Source: Nocardioidaceae bacterium (lineage in GTDB: Bacteria > Actinomycetota > Actinomycetes > Propionibacteriales > Nocardioidaceae). From it: DNA of 64,000 bases. A program made the translations under genes and the position numbers. Where the stretch lies: positions 201,773 to 265,772 of the forward strand of contig JAUJOE010000001.1 of the NCBI GenBank assembly GCA_030447805.1, written 5' to 3'. This document shows positions 21,626-31,701 of this stretch, piece after piece. Each line of letters opens with the position of its first letter. Within the stretch, counting starts at the first letter, position 1. The notes under the pieces were generated by a model, which was not told the origin of the DNA, made no database searches, and was given only the letters and a program-made list of their open reading frames with translations.

Positions 21626-22999
21626 TCAGCCCACTCGCTCAGCCCGGCCGAGCAGGCCTTGCGGACGGAAGAGCAGCACGACGATGAGCACCACCAGACC
21701 ACCTACGAACTTGAGTTCGCCCGGGATCACCAGGGTCGAGACCTCGATGAAGAGGCCGATGACGAAACTGCCGAACAGAGCTCCCCAGATCGTGCCGAGG
21801 CCACCCAGGACTACCGCGGCAAAAACGAGCAGCAGGATCTTGAAGCCTAGCTGGTAGTCGAAGCCCTGGGTCAGGCCCAGCAGCACGCCCGACAAGCCGG
21901 CAAGAGCGGCTCCACCGATCCACACGACAGAGATGACCCTCTCGACGTTGATCCCCGACGATGCCGCCAGAGCCGGGTTGTCTGCCACCGCACGCATGGC
22001 CTTGCCGGTTCGGGTCCGCTGCAGCGCCAAGATGGCCAGCAGCAGGACGGCGGTGGACAAGGCGATCACGACCAGGGCAGTCGGTGTGATGAGGATGGGG
22101 CCGATCGTGTACGGCTGCGTGCTGGAGAACTGTGAATAGTTCTTGGTGTCCCCGCCGGCGAAGTACTGAAAGATATTCCGCAGGAAGATCGACAGCCCGA
22201 TGCTGATGATCATCATCGCGATCAGGCCCGTGCTTCGTTTGCGCAGCGGTGCCCACAGGCTACGGTCCTGCACCCACCCGAAGAGGCCGGACACCAGGAA
22301 CGCCACGATCACTGCGACGACGACAGTTACGTCGGCACCGCCGAGACTGATCTCGCCGGGAAGCTGATCGACAGCGAAGGCGACGAGGGCACCGAACGTG
22401 ATCAGCTCACCGTGAGCGAAGTTGGTGAGCCCCGTCGTGCCGAAGATCATCGACAGACCCAGCGAGGCCATGGCCAGCAGCAGCGAGAAGACGATGCCAC
22501 CGACGAGCAGTTGGAGGGCTTGCGTCGCTTGACCCGTCGCGGCTTCGACCTCTCCGATGGGAAAGGTGACCGAGATGTCGGTCTCGAGGTTGGTGCTGAC
22601 CTCGAGCTCCAGCTGATCGGGGTTCCTCAGCTTGGAACCCTCGGGCAGCGTGTCCTCGTCGATCTTGATGACGTAGGGCTTCCCGAGGTTGTCGAGCGTC
22701 GTGCCGGGGAGCTCTACGTCGAAGATGCCGGTGGCGTTGGTGGTGTCTTTTCCGACGACGTTGCCCTGCTCGTCCTCGACGGTGACGTCCACGCCCTCGA
22801 CGGGGTTGGGCGGGTCGATCATGCAGCCGATGATGTGGATGGTGTCGTCTTCTCGAGGGGGAGGCTTTTCGCAGCCTTGCGCTGCGGCAGCCGGGCTGGC
22901 AGGACTGCCCGGGACAGCCGCCTGCGCGCTCGTCCCCGATGAGAAAAGCAACAGCGTCGTCCAGAGGAGTAGCACGACAGCTGCGATGCCTTTGCGCAC
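21626..22999 (-). CDS. livH: Branched-chain amino acid ABC transporter permease with secreted N-terminal domain
   Basis: C-terminal GLTNFAHGELITFGALVAF...MRAVADNPALAASSGINVERVI permease; N-terminal signal peptide plus VEGVDVTVEDEQGNVVGKDTTNATGIFDVELPG domain. Confidence 0.9.
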   Translation of the reverse strand: MRKGIAAVVLLLWTTLLLFSSGTSAQAAVPGSPASPAAAAQGCEKPPPREDDTIHIIGCMIDPPNPVEGVDVTVEDEQGNVVGKDTTNATGIFDVELPGTTLDNLGKPYVIKIDEDTLPEGSKLRNPDQLELEVSTNLETDISVTFPIGEVEAATGQATQALQLLVGGIVFSLLLAMASLGLSMIFGTTGLTNFAHGELITFGALVAFAVDQLPGEISLGGADVTVVVAVIVAFLVSGLFGWVQDRSLWAPLRKRSTGLIAMMIISIGLSIFLRNIFQYFAGGDTKNYSQFSSTQPYTIGPILITPTALVVIALSTAVLLLAILALQRTRTGKAMRAVADNPALAASSGINVERVISVVWIGGAALAGLSGVLLGLTQGFDYQLGFKILLLVFAAVVLGGLGTIWGALFGSFVIGLFIEVSTLVIPGELKFVGGLVVLIVVLLFRPQGLLGRAERVG

Positions 23000-23065
23000 G
23001 AAGTCACTCCTTGGTCACGCGCCCCCGCATGTGGAAGAAGCCTACGGCGCTCGCCCCGAAACGGT

Positions 23066-23105
23066 GCGCCCACCATGCGCGAGCATAACCAGAACGGGTG
23101 GGCGC
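23066..23105 (-). terminator. Possible terminator downstream of the DUF554 gene
   Basis: 9-bp inverted repeat gcgcccacc...ggtgggcgc. Confidence 0.45.
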
Positions 23106-23119
23106 GCGTAAAGCGTGGC

Positions 23120-23866
23120 TTACCGGAACAGCATCACGAGTGCGGTGAGGGCGGGCGCCACCAGCAGAGCGGGAAGCAAGTCACCGACCGGCACCGGCTT
23201 GAGCTGCAGCAGCCGCAACGCGACCCCGACCAGCAACAGGCCTCCGGTTGCCGTCAACGCGATGAGATGCGGCTCGGGCAGCAACTCTCCGAGCAGGCCA
23301 CCAACCAGCGTCAGCGATCCCTGCACCGAAGCGACCGTCAGAGCTGAGGCGGCAACCCCCCAACCGAACGACGAGGCGAACGCGATCGCCGCGAACCCAT
23401 CGAGCGTGGCTTTCAAGATCAACAGGTTGGCACCGTTGCCGAGCCCGTCAGACAGCGATCCCAACACGGTCAGCGGGCCCACGCAGAACAGCAGCGAGGC
23501 GGCCAAGAAGCCTTCGACGAAGCGTCGTCGCTCGACAGAGTCGGCGGAACTGGCCATTCGCCGCTGCAGCCGACCGCCGAGGCCCTCCAGCCGAGCTTCG
23601 ATGCGCAGCAGTGACCCGGCGATACCTCCGACCAGCAGCGAGCCGAGGACGATGAGCACCGGCGCCGAAGACCCGACCGCCGCTGCCAGCGAGGGGTCGG
23701 TGACCGTAAGAGCAGACAAGGCGGCGACAAGCAGCGTCACCAGGCCGAGCGCGTCGGTGACGACGTCGCGCGTGCGCTGCGGCAGCCGCTGACCAAGCAG
23801 CACACCGAGGCCGGAACCGACGAGCACCGTCGCGACGTTCACCACCGTTCCGGCTCCACGAAACAT
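23120..23866 (-). CDS. DUF554 family membrane protein
   Basis: MFRGAGTVVNVATVLVGSGLGVLLGQRLPQRTRD..., LFCVGPLTVLGSLSDGL. Confidence 0.88.
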   Translation of the reverse strand: MFRGAGTVVNVATVLVGSGLGVLLGQRLPQRTRDVVTDALGLVTLLVAALSALTVTDPSLAAAVGSSAPVLIVLGSLLVGGIAGSLLRIEARLEGLGGRLQRRMASSADSVERRRFVEGFLAASLLFCVGPLTVLGSLSDGLGNGANLLILKATLDGFAAIAFASSFGWGVAASALTVASVQGSLTLVGGLLGELLPEPHLIALTATGGLLLVGVALRLLQLKPVPVGDLLPALLVAPALTALVMLFR

Positions 23867-24044
23867 CGCGGTTCGCACTCCGTTCCGATGTGAGCATTGA
23901 GCTACACACCGTGAGATTTGCGCCTGGGCTGGTCTTCGGTGAAACGACAGTCGTATGGTGACGGTGAACCTCGGTTCGGAGCCTAACCGCACGGGCCGAG
24001 GCGTTCGTTGCCGCTTGATGTATTCGCAGAGTTGTGGAGGGCAC

Positions 24045-24611
24045 ATGAGCCGAGCCGCCGTGGTCGTCCGGGACGCCGTTCCCGAGGACGCCGACGCCTT
24101 GCGCGCCATCTGGAGCGACTTCACGTCGGATGTCGATCGACGTACCCGCGAGGCGGTACCGAAAGAGCGCGTACGGCGGGCGGTCCGCCGCCTGCAGACC
24201 GACCCCTACGAGCGGCTCGTCGTGGCGATCGTCGACGAAGTGCCGGTCGGAGTCGCTCATCTGCGGCGTGCCTCTATATCGCCCATCCACGACGAGGACG
24301 CCGTCCACGTCGGCTACCTGCACGTCCTGACCGGGCACCGGCGCCGCGGGGTCGGGAAGTCCTTGCTCGAGACGGCAGCCGACTGGGCCGACGAGAAGGA
24401 CACCAAGCACATCATGGCGACGGTCGCCGCCAACGCCCGAGACTCCAACCGGTTCTTGGCGCGGTTGGGTCTGACTCAGGTCGCCGTGGTGCGCGCTACC
24501 ACGGTGGCGAGCCTGCAGGCGAAGCTCGGCACCGCGCTCGCGGTCAAACCAGGAGCGAGCAACGTGGTGGCGGCTCGTCGGCTGATGCGGCGGGCACGCA
24601 GCGCCTCATAG
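24045..24611 (+). CDS. GNAT family N-acetyltransferase
   Basis: VHVGYLHVLTGHRRRGVGKSLLETAADWADEKD. Confidence 0.85.
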   Translation: MSRAAVVVRDAVPEDADALRAIWSDFTSDVDRRTREAVPKERVRRAVRRLQTDPYERLVVAIVDEVPVGVAHLRRASISPIHDEDAVHVGYLHVLTGHRRRGVGKSLLETAADWADEKDTKHIMATVAANARDSNRFLARLGLTQVAVVRATTVASLQAKLGTALAVKPGASNVVAARRLMRRARSAS

Positions 24612-24665
24612 CCGGCTCGTCTGTTCGGCACCGACCTGTCGTAAGCCGCGGCTAAAGTTCGCCTG

Positions 24666-27377
24666 GTGGTCATGATGACGGACGTCTCCGCTGGCGCGGC
24701 TGCCGGGCAACGTCCCCGGTTGTTGTTGCTCGACGGTCATTCGCTGGCTTACCGGGCGTTCTTCGCGCTTCCCGTCGAGAACTTCTCCACCACCACCGGC
24801 CAGCCGACCAACGCGGTCTACGGCTTCACCTCGATGCTCATCAACGTCCTGCGCGACGAGGCACCGACCCATCTGGCTGTCGCCTTCGACGTGTCCCGGC
24901 AGACCTTCCGGGCTGCGGAGTACTCCGCGTACAAGGCCAACCGCTCCGCGAGCCCGACAGAGTTCAACGGTCAGGTGTCGCTGGTCAAAGAGGTTCTCAC
25001 GGCACTACGGGTCCCGATGGTCGAGAAGGAGGGATACGAGGCCGACGACGTGATCGCCACGTTGGCAACCCAGGCCCAGGCCGCTGGGTACGACGTGCTG
25101 ATCTGCACCGGTGACCGCGACGCGTTCCAGCTGGTCTCGGACTCCGTCACCGTGCTGTACCCCCGCAAAGGCGTCTCCGACCTGGCGCGGATGACCCCGC
25201 CGGCAGTCGAGGACAGGTACGGCGTGCCACCGCATCACTACCCCGACGTGGCGGCGCTGGTCGGTGAGAGCAGCGACAACCTGCCCGGGGTGCCAGGCGT
25301 GGGACCAAAGACTGCCGCCAAGTGGATTGTGCAGTTCGGGTCGCTCGACGAGGTGGTGGCTCGCGTCGACGAGATCCCCGGAAAGGCAGGGGACTCGCTG
25401 CGCGACCACCTCGCCGACGTGATCCGCAACCGACGCATCAACGAGTTGGTGCGCGACCTCGACCTGCCCCTTGGGCCTGCTGATGTCGTGGTCCGGCCGT
25501 GGGACCGCACCGAGGTGCATCGCATCTTCGACGGCCTGGAGTTCCGGGTACTGCGTGACCGGCTGTTCTCCACGCTGTCGGTTGACGAGCCGGAAATCGC
25601 GCCCAGCGCGCAGATCGACGGCCACCGGTTGGGCGCTGGAGAGGTGGCAGGTTGGCTTGCCGAGCACACTGCTGGCGACACGCTGACCGGCGTCCACGTC
25701 CAGGGGCAGTGGGGAAGCGGCACTGGACAGCTCGCCGCGGTGGCGCTGGCGGTGTGCAGTGGGGCGGCGGCGTGGATTGACGCCGTCGACATCGACCCAG
25801 TCAACGAAACCGCCCTCGTCCGGTGGCTCGGCGACCCCGACCGCCGTAAGGCGCTGCACGACGCGAAGGGACCGCTGCTTGCCCTGGAGGCGCGAGGGTG
25901 GCCGCTCGGGGGGCTGGTCGCCGACACCGCGCTGTCGGCGTACCTCTCCCATCCGGACCAGCGGTCCTACGACCTGGCCGATCTGACCTTGCGCTACCTG
26001 CACCGCGAGCTGAAGGGCGAGGAGGCAGCGACCGACCAGCTCAGCTTCGAGCTCGACGGTGACTCCGCCGCGTCTTCCGAGGCGATGCTGCGCGCGCACG
26101 CGGTCGTCGACCTGGCCGAGGCCCTGCAGACCGAGCTCACCACTCGCGGCGGGTCTCAGCTGTTGGCGGAGGTCGAGCTGCCGCTGGTCGAGGTGCTCGC
26201 CCGGATGGAGCGAGCCGGCATCGGCGTCGACGTCGACCACTTGACGTCGCTGGAGGCGCAGTTCGCCGGACAGGTCAAGCGGGCGGCCGATGAGGCGTAC
26301 CAGGTGATCGGCAAGCAGATCAACCTCGGGTCGCCAAAGCAGCTGCAGACGGTGCTGTTCGACGAGCTGGGCATGCCCAAGACCAAGCGCACCAAGACCG
26401 GGTACACCACCGACGCTGACGCGCTGGCCGGGCTGTATGAGAAGACCGGGCACCCGTTCTTGCAGCACCTGCTCCGGCACCGCGACGCGACCCGGCTTCG
26501 GCAGACGGTCGAAGGCTTGCTGAAGTCCGTTGCCGACGACGGGCGTATCCACACCACCTTCAACCAGCTCATCGCCGCTACTGGCAGGCTCAGCTCGACC
26601 GAGCCGAACCTGCAGAACATCCCGATCCGCACCGAGGATGGTCGGCGCATCCGGCAGGCGTTCATGGTGGGCGGCGGCTTTGAGCTGCTGCTGACCGCCG
26701 ACTACAGCCAGATCGAGATGCGGATCATGGCGCACGTCTCCGACGACGAGGGGCTGATCGCTGCCTTCAACTCCGGTGCGGACTTCCACTCGGTCATGGC
26801 CGCGAGGGTCTTCGAGGTCGACCCTGCAGGCGTGACACCGGCGCAGCGGTCGAAGATCAAGGCGATGAACTACGGGCTGGCGTACGGCCTGTCGGCGTAC
26901 GGCCTCGGCCAACAGCTCGGGATCGAACCCAGCGAGGCCCGGTCGCTGATGGACGAGTACTTCGAACGGTTCGGCGGGGTGCGCGACTACCTGCGTGGTG
27001 TGGTCGACGAGGCCCGGCGCACCGGCTTCACCGAGACTCTGCTCGGCCGGCGCCGCTACCTCGCCGACCTCACCAGCGACAACCGGCAGCGGCGCGAAAT
27101 GGCGGAGCGGATGGCGCTGAACGCGCCGATCCAAGGGTCCGCGGCCGACATCATCAAGGTAGCCATGCTCCGCGTCGACCGGGCGCTGCAGGAGGCCGGC
27201 CTGTCCTCGCGGATGCTGCTGCAGGTCCACGACGAGCTGGTGTTCGAAGTGGCCCCGGGTGAGCTCGACCCGCTGGAGTCGCTGGTGCGCGCTGAGATGG
27301 CGGCAGCTGCGGAGCTGGCTGTGCCACTCGACGTCTCGGTCGGCGTCGGGCGCAGCTGGCATGAGGCTGGCCACTAG
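24666..27377 (+). CDS. polA: DNA polymerase I
   Basis: LLLDGHSLAYRAFFALP, DNLPGVPGVGPKTAAKW, RLSSTEPNLQNIPIRTEDGRRIRQAF, ADYSQIEMRIMAH, LQVHDELVFEV. Confidence 0.97.
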   Translation: MVMMTDVSAGAAAGQRPRLLLLDGHSLAYRAFFALPVENFSTTTGQPTNAVYGFTSMLINVLRDEAPTHLAVAFDVSRQTFRAAEYSAYKANRSASPTEFNGQVSLVKEVLTALRVPMVEKEGYEADDVIATLATQAQAAGYDVLICTGDRDAFQLVSDSVTVLYPRKGVSDLARMTPPAVEDRYGVPPHHYPDVAALVGESSDNLPGVPGVGPKTAAKWIVQFGSLDEVVARVDEIPGKAGDSLRDHLADVIRNRRINELVRDLDLPLGPADVVVRPWDRTEVHRIFDGLEFRVLRDRLFSTLSVDEPEIAPSAQIDGHRLGAGEVAGWLAEHTAGDTLTGVHVQGQWGSGTGQLAAVALAVCSGAAAWIDAVDIDPVNETALVRWLGDPDRRKALHDAKGPLLALEARGWPLGGLVADTALSAYLSHPDQRSYDLADLTLRYLHRELKGEEAATDQLSFELDGDSAASSEAMLRAHAVVDLAEALQTELTTRGGSQLLAEVELPLVEVLARMERAGIGVDVDHLTSLEAQFAGQVKRAADEAYQVIGKQINLGSPKQLQTVLFDELGMPKTKRTKTGYTTDADALAGLYEKTGHPFLQHLLRHRDATRLRQTVEGLLKSVADDGRIHTTFNQLIAATGRLSSTEPNLQNIPIRTEDGRRIRQAFMVGGGFELLLTADYSQIEMRIMAHVSDDEGLIAAFNSGADFHSVMAARVFEVDPAGVTPAQRSKIKAMNYGLAYGLSAYGLGQQLGIEPSEARSLMDEYFERFGGVRDYLRGVVDEARRTGFTETLLGRRRYLADLTSDNRQRREMAERMALNAPIQGSAADIIKVAMLRVDRALQEAGLSSRMLLQVHDELVFEVAPGELDPLESLVRAEMAAAAELAVPLDVSVGVGRSWHEAGH

Positions 27378-27385
27378 ACGTTAGG

Positions 27386-27412
27386 CCGCCAGTTTCCTCG
27401 GTGGACTGGCGG
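27386..27412. terminator. Bidirectional terminator between convergent polA and methyltransferase genes
   Basis: 8-bp perfect inverted repeat ccgccagt...actggcgg. Confidence 0.55.
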
Positions 27413-27416
27413 GACG

Positions 27417-28238
27417 CTAGCCGCGGCGAGTGACGAAGATCGCGGTTCCCGGCACCAGCGCCCCACGCGCCGGTCCCCAGCCGCCCCAGGTCCGGGTGTG
27501 TCCAGCGGGCCACTCCGGCTCCACCAGCCGCTCCAGGACCATTCCGGCACCGATGATCGCGCTCACCCAGTCAGCCAGCGTGTGGTGCGGTTCGACGTAC
27601 GACGGTTGGCCGTCGGCTGCGACCTCGACGTACGGCGTGCGGTCGAAGTACGACCTCACCACCGTCAACCCTTCCAGGCTCGGATCGTCGGGGAGCATCC
27701 GACGTACGGGGTGCACCACCGAGAACACGAACGCGCCACCGGGTCGCAGCACCCGGCGCACTTCCGCCAGCGCGGTTTCGATGTCGAGCAGGAACGGCAA
27801 CGCGCCGAACGCGGAGCACGCCACGTCAACGCACGCGTCTCGCAGCGGTAGCGCGGTTGCTGTCGCGCAGGCGACGGGTACGGCGACCTGAGTCGCCGCG
27901 TCGATCCGGCGACTGTGCTGCAACTGCCGCAGCGACAGGTCGACTCCGACGACCGCTGCGCCGACTGAGCGCAGCCAACGAGCGCACTGGCCTGCCCCGC
28001 ACCCCACCTCGAGCACCCGCTTGCCGCGGACGTCGCCCAGCAACCTCGCGTCGGCCTCGGTGAGCCCCTCGGGACACCAGACGAAGCCGACGTCACCGAG
28101 GAACTCCCCGTGCTCTCGCTGGTAGTGGTCGGCCTCGGCGTCCCAGTCGCGGCGGTTCGCGCGCTGGGTCTCGGTGGCCGTGACGGGGCGAAAGCCGGCA
28201 TCGGCTGGCTGCGGCGCTGCTGGGTCGCCGCTCGTCAT
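27417..28238 (-). CDS. Class I SAM-dependent methyltransferase
   Basis: RVLEVGCGAGQCARWL, VRRVLRPGGAFVFSVVHPVRR. Confidence 0.88.
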   Translation of the reverse strand: MTSGDPAAPQPADAGFRPVTATETQRANRRDWDAEADHYQREHGEFLGDVGFVWCPEGLTEADARLLGDVRGKRVLEVGCGAGQCARWLRSVGAAVVGVDLSLRQLQHSRRIDAATQVAVPVACATATALPLRDACVDVACSAFGALPFLLDIETALAEVRRVLRPGGAFVFSVVHPVRRMLPDDPSLEGLTVVRSYFDRTPYVEVAADGQPSYVEPHHTLADWVSAIIGAGMVLERLVEPEWPAGHTRTWGGWGPARGALVPGTAIFVTRRG

Positions 28239-28257
28239 GCCCGCGACGATAACCGCC

Positions 28258-29142
28258 TCAGGCGACAAGGGCCCGCAGCGTTGGCCCGGCGGGTGCCGTT
28301 AGCTTGAGTGTGAGCAGATGGTCGGCGCGGGTCCGACCGAGGTTCACGGCAGCGACCGGCTTGCCGAGGCGCGCGGCGGCGAGCGCGTACCGGTAACCGG
28401 AGTGCACCATCAACGACGACCCCACGACCAGCACCGCATCGGACTTCGCCAGCGCGGCGGTTGCCTGGGCATGCCGCCACGGCGGGATGCTCTCGCCGAA
28501 GAACACCACGTCAGGCTTGACGATGCCGCCGCAGGTTGGGCAGCCGGGCACCTGGAACGTCGCGAAGTCCAAGCCGTCCAGGTCGGCGTCGCCGTCAGGA
28601 GCGATCGGTGCGTCGAGATCGCGCCACGACGCGTTGAGCGCCTCGAGCCGGGCCTGCCAACCGGTTCGCGAACCGGTGTTGCGGCACGACATGCACATGA
28701 CCCGGTCGAGGCGCCCGTGCAGGTCGATGACGCGGCGGGAGCCGGCTGCCTGGTGCAACCCGTCGACGTTCTGGGTCACCAGCAGGCCGATCCGGCCGAG
28801 TGTCTCCAGCCTCGCCAGCGCGTCGTGCGCGGCATTGGGAACCGCACCGCGGAAGTTCCGCCACCCGATCAGGCTTCGCGCCCAGTACCGGGCCCTCGTC
28901 AGTTCCTCGCGCATGAACGGTTGGTACTCGACCGGCTTCTTGCGCTTCCACTCCCCGTCGACGCCGCGGTAGTCGGGGATCCCCGACTCGGTGCTGCAAC
29001 CGGCCCCCGTCACGACGAACAACCGCGCGGAGCGGTCGACGAAGCCTCGGAGGTCGTCCAGGCCGGCGGGCTCGAGGTCGACGTACGCGCTGGCACGCAG
29101 ACCGTCTTCGGGCTGTTTGGCGTAGTGCTCGGCGACGCTCAT
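28258..29142 (-). CDS. Sir2-family NAD-dependent protein deacetylase
   Basis: VTGAGCSTESGIPDYRG, TQNVDGLHQAAGS, Zn cysteines CMSC/CPTC, VVGSSLMV. Confidence 0.92.
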   Translation of the reverse strand: MSVAEHYAKQPEDGLRASAYVDLEPAGLDDLRGFVDRSARLFVVTGAGCSTESGIPDYRGVDGEWKRKKPVEYQPFMREELTRARYWARSLIGWRNFRGAVPNAAHDALARLETLGRIGLLVTQNVDGLHQAAGSRRVIDLHGRLDRVMCMSCRNTGSRTGWQARLEALNASWRDLDAPIAPDGDADLDGLDFATFQVPGCPTCGGIVKPDVVFFGESIPPWRHAQATAALAKSDAVLVVGSSLMVHSGYRYALAAARLGKPVAAVNLGRTRADHLLTLKLTAPAGPTLRALVA

Positions 29143-29238
29143 GGGACGTCGAGAATAGCCGTGTCGATAGGCTCTCGCTGGAGATCAACCACGTGGTCAC
29201 GGCGGCAGGCTCGATGCCGCACGTTAAGGAGCGGGCCG

Positions 29239-30228
29239 ATGAGCCAAGCCACGATCGGGTACGCCGCTGCGCTGGAGCAGTTCGGGCCCCGAGAGATCGT
29301 CGACCTGTGCGAGACCGCAGAGCGGCACGGCTTCACGGGCGTGATGGCGGCTGACCACTTCCAACCGTGGGTGCCACAGCAGGGCCACGCGGCGTACGTC
29401 TGGAACGTCTTGAGCGCGGTGGGTCAACGGACGACAGGTGACCTCGGACCGGGCGTGACCTGTCCGAGCTTCCGGTACCACCCCGCCATCGTCGCGCAGG
29501 CCGCGGCGACGCTGGAGGAGCTCTACCCCGGTCGGACCTGGCTCGGGCTGGGGTCGGGGGAGGCGCTCAACGAGCACGTCGTTGCCCGCTACTGGCCCGA
29601 GGCACCGGAGCGCATCACGATGATGTTCGAGGCGATCGAGGTGATCCAGAAGCTGTTCTCCGGCAAGGACGTCAAGCATTCCGGCGACTACTTCAAGCTC
29701 CACACGACTCGGCTCTGGACGATGCCGCAGGTGCCGCCAGCGATCCTGGTCGCCACCGCCGGTCCGGTGACTGCCAAGAAGACCGGTGTCCGCTGCGACG
29801 GCATCATCACGCCCGGGGCGACGGTCGACAAGGTGGCGGGGGTGCTGGCCAAGTTTGAGGAGGGCGCGCGTTCGGCCGGCAAGGACCCCGCTCCGATGCC
29901 GAAGCTGCTACAGCTGCACCTGTCGTGGGCGCCCACCGACGAGGAGGCCCTCGCGAACGCCATGACCGAGTGGCCCAACGGGGGCATGAAGTTCGCGAAG
30001 CAAGACGTGCGGTCACCTCACGACTTCGCCGCGATGGCTGCACTGGTGCGGCCCGAGGACTTCACCGGCCGCATGGTCATCTCCTCCGACCCCGATGCGC
30101 ACCGGGCCGAGATCCAGAAGTTTCTCGACCTCGGCATCACGCAGATCTACCTGCACAACGTCGGTCGCAACCAGATCGAGTGGATGGACGTCTTCGGACG
30201 CGAGGTGCTGCCCGCTCTCACCAGTTGA
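29239..30228 (+). CDS. F420-dependent LLM-class oxidoreductase (G6PDH-related family)
   Basis: MSQATIGYAAALEQFGPREIVDLCETAERHGFTGVMAADHFQPW, GLGSGEALNEHV. Confidence 0.85.
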   Translation: MSQATIGYAAALEQFGPREIVDLCETAERHGFTGVMAADHFQPWVPQQGHAAYVWNVLSAVGQRTTGDLGPGVTCPSFRYHPAIVAQAAATLEELYPGRTWLGLGSGEALNEHVVARYWPEAPERITMMFEAIEVIQKLFSGKDVKHSGDYFKLHTTRLWTMPQVPPAILVATAGPVTAKKTGVRCDGIITPGATVDKVAGVLAKFEEGARSAGKDPAPMPKLLQLHLSWAPTDEEALANAMTEWPNGGMKFAKQDVRSPHDFAAMAALVRPEDFTGRMVISSDPDAHRAEIQKFLDLGITQIYLHNVGRNQIEWMDVFGREVLPALTS

Positions 30229-30242
30229 GCCCGGCAAGGCTG

Positions 30243-31637
30243 TCAGGCGGCGGCGTCGTTGATGCGGTGGGTGCCGGTGTGGTCGACGAGGAATAGTCGC
30301 CCGTGGGGTGATCGCCAGACGAAGACCCCGTTGAACACGTGTTTGACGTGCCATCGGCTGTGGGTCTTGAGCCGGTGATGGAACGTGACCAGTGGGGCGA
30401 GGTTGTCGAGCCGGGTTTGGCCGGGTGGGCCGCCGTCACCGGGGTCGATGTAGGGGTCGGAGTGGTCGGCTTGTTTGGTGCGGGTGGTGTTGGTGGCGTA
30501 GGGGAACACGTCGACCGGGCTGCGTAGGTGGATTGCTTCGTGTAACCGGTCGGGGACTTCGTAGCCGTCGACGGGTGCCTGGTTGGTCAGGTCGATGACC
30601 GGTTTGACGGTGACGTGGCAGTGCCCGAGCCACTTCTTGACTCGGTCGATGGTGACCGGCCCGACCCCTTCGAACCTTGCAGCCCCGTCGCCGTCGCGGA
30701 CAAAGGAGTCTTCGCTGAGGTGGATGTACAGGGTCGCCGGCGGCCGCGCGTCAACACCGCAGCCTGCTGGCATCGGCCGACCGGCTCCTTCCGCGGCACG
30801 GTCGTGGTCTCCCGGCTCACTGTCAACGCCATCGGCGGCTAGTCGGGTGGTGTGGAACAGGTCGAGCGCTTGTTGTGGCTGCGCCAGCACCCCGACCGCG
30901 CGTGCTCGGCGGATGTCTTTGCTGTCGGTGTCGCCCAGTGTGGCGAGGCTGTCGGCGATGCGGTCGATGGAGGCGTCGAACCAGATCGCGTTCGGTGTCT
31001 CGGTGCGGATGAAGATGTCCTTGATGCCGTGGTCGCTGGACTGGCCCACCCATACTCCTTGGGAGCGGGCGGCGCCGTCGGCTGTTGCTGCGGCGGCGGC
31101 TGGGTCGGCGGCGATGATGGCGGCGGCGATGATGGTCTCCAGCCGCCCCCACGACAACGAGTGCGCCCATTTGGTCACCCGGCGGTCCACCACCGCGGCG
31201 ACCTCAGCGGAGACGTCTCGGGTGGCGTCGGCGGTCTTTCGGCCGATCCACGGCTTGACCTCACCGGCCAGCACCCGGCCCCACAGCAGCGGGAGGCGGT
31301 GCCGCAGATCCAACGCATCGGCGATCAGCTGCCGAGCCGCGAACGGCGACATCGCCAACTCAGCACCCAGCTCCGCCGGCGCGAACTCCGCCACCACCGG
31401 GGTGCCGTCACCGCCAAGCTGAACGAGTTGCTCCATCCCCGGCAACGCCCGACCATCGGGGTCGGTGTCGAGGTCGCGGTGTAGATCGGCCCAATGTGCC
31501 GCGGCCTGCAGCACCACCACCTCGGCGCGCTCGGCCACCGCCCGCGCGCTGCCCGCGGTCGCCAACGTGGCGTCGGCGTCCAAAGCAGTGAAGTCGATAT
31601 CGAACAGGCATACGACAATAGACCCGACCACCGACAA
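30243..31637 (-). CDS. DUF222/13E12-type HNH endonuclease domain protein
   Basis: C-terminal NLAPLVTFHHRLKTHSRWHV HNH motif; N-terminal DUF222-like helical domain. Confidence 0.85.
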   Translation of the reverse strand: MSVVGSIVVCLFDIDFTALDADATLATAGSARAVAERAEVVVLQAAAHWADLHRDLDTDPDGRALPGMEQLVQLGGDGTPVVAEFAPAELGAELAMSPFAARQLIADALDLRHRLPLLWGRVLAGEVKPWIGRKTADATRDVSAEVAAVVDRRVTKWAHSLSWGRLETIIAAAIIAADPAAAAATADGAARSQGVWVGQSSDHGIKDIFIRTETPNAIWFDASIDRIADSLATLGDTDSKDIRRARAVGVLAQPQQALDLFHTTRLAADGVDSEPGDHDRAAEGAGRPMPAGCGVDARPPATLYIHLSEDSFVRDGDGAARFEGVGPVTIDRVKKWLGHCHVTVKPVIDLTNQAPVDGYEVPDRLHEAIHLRSPVDVFPYATNTTRTKQADHSDPYIDPGDGGPPGQTRLDNLAPLVTFHHRLKTHSRWHVKHVFNGVFVWRSPHGRLFLVDHTGTHRINDAAA

Positions 31638-31701
31638 GAACGTGATGCCGTAGGCCGTTATCCACTGGCAGGGCGACGAGTTCAGGCGGGCAGCAGGAGC
31701 G

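Noticed and set aside
25005-27374. 789-aa ORF antisense to polA
   Set aside because: Spurious high-GC shadow ORF; polA on the + strand has clear motifs throughout
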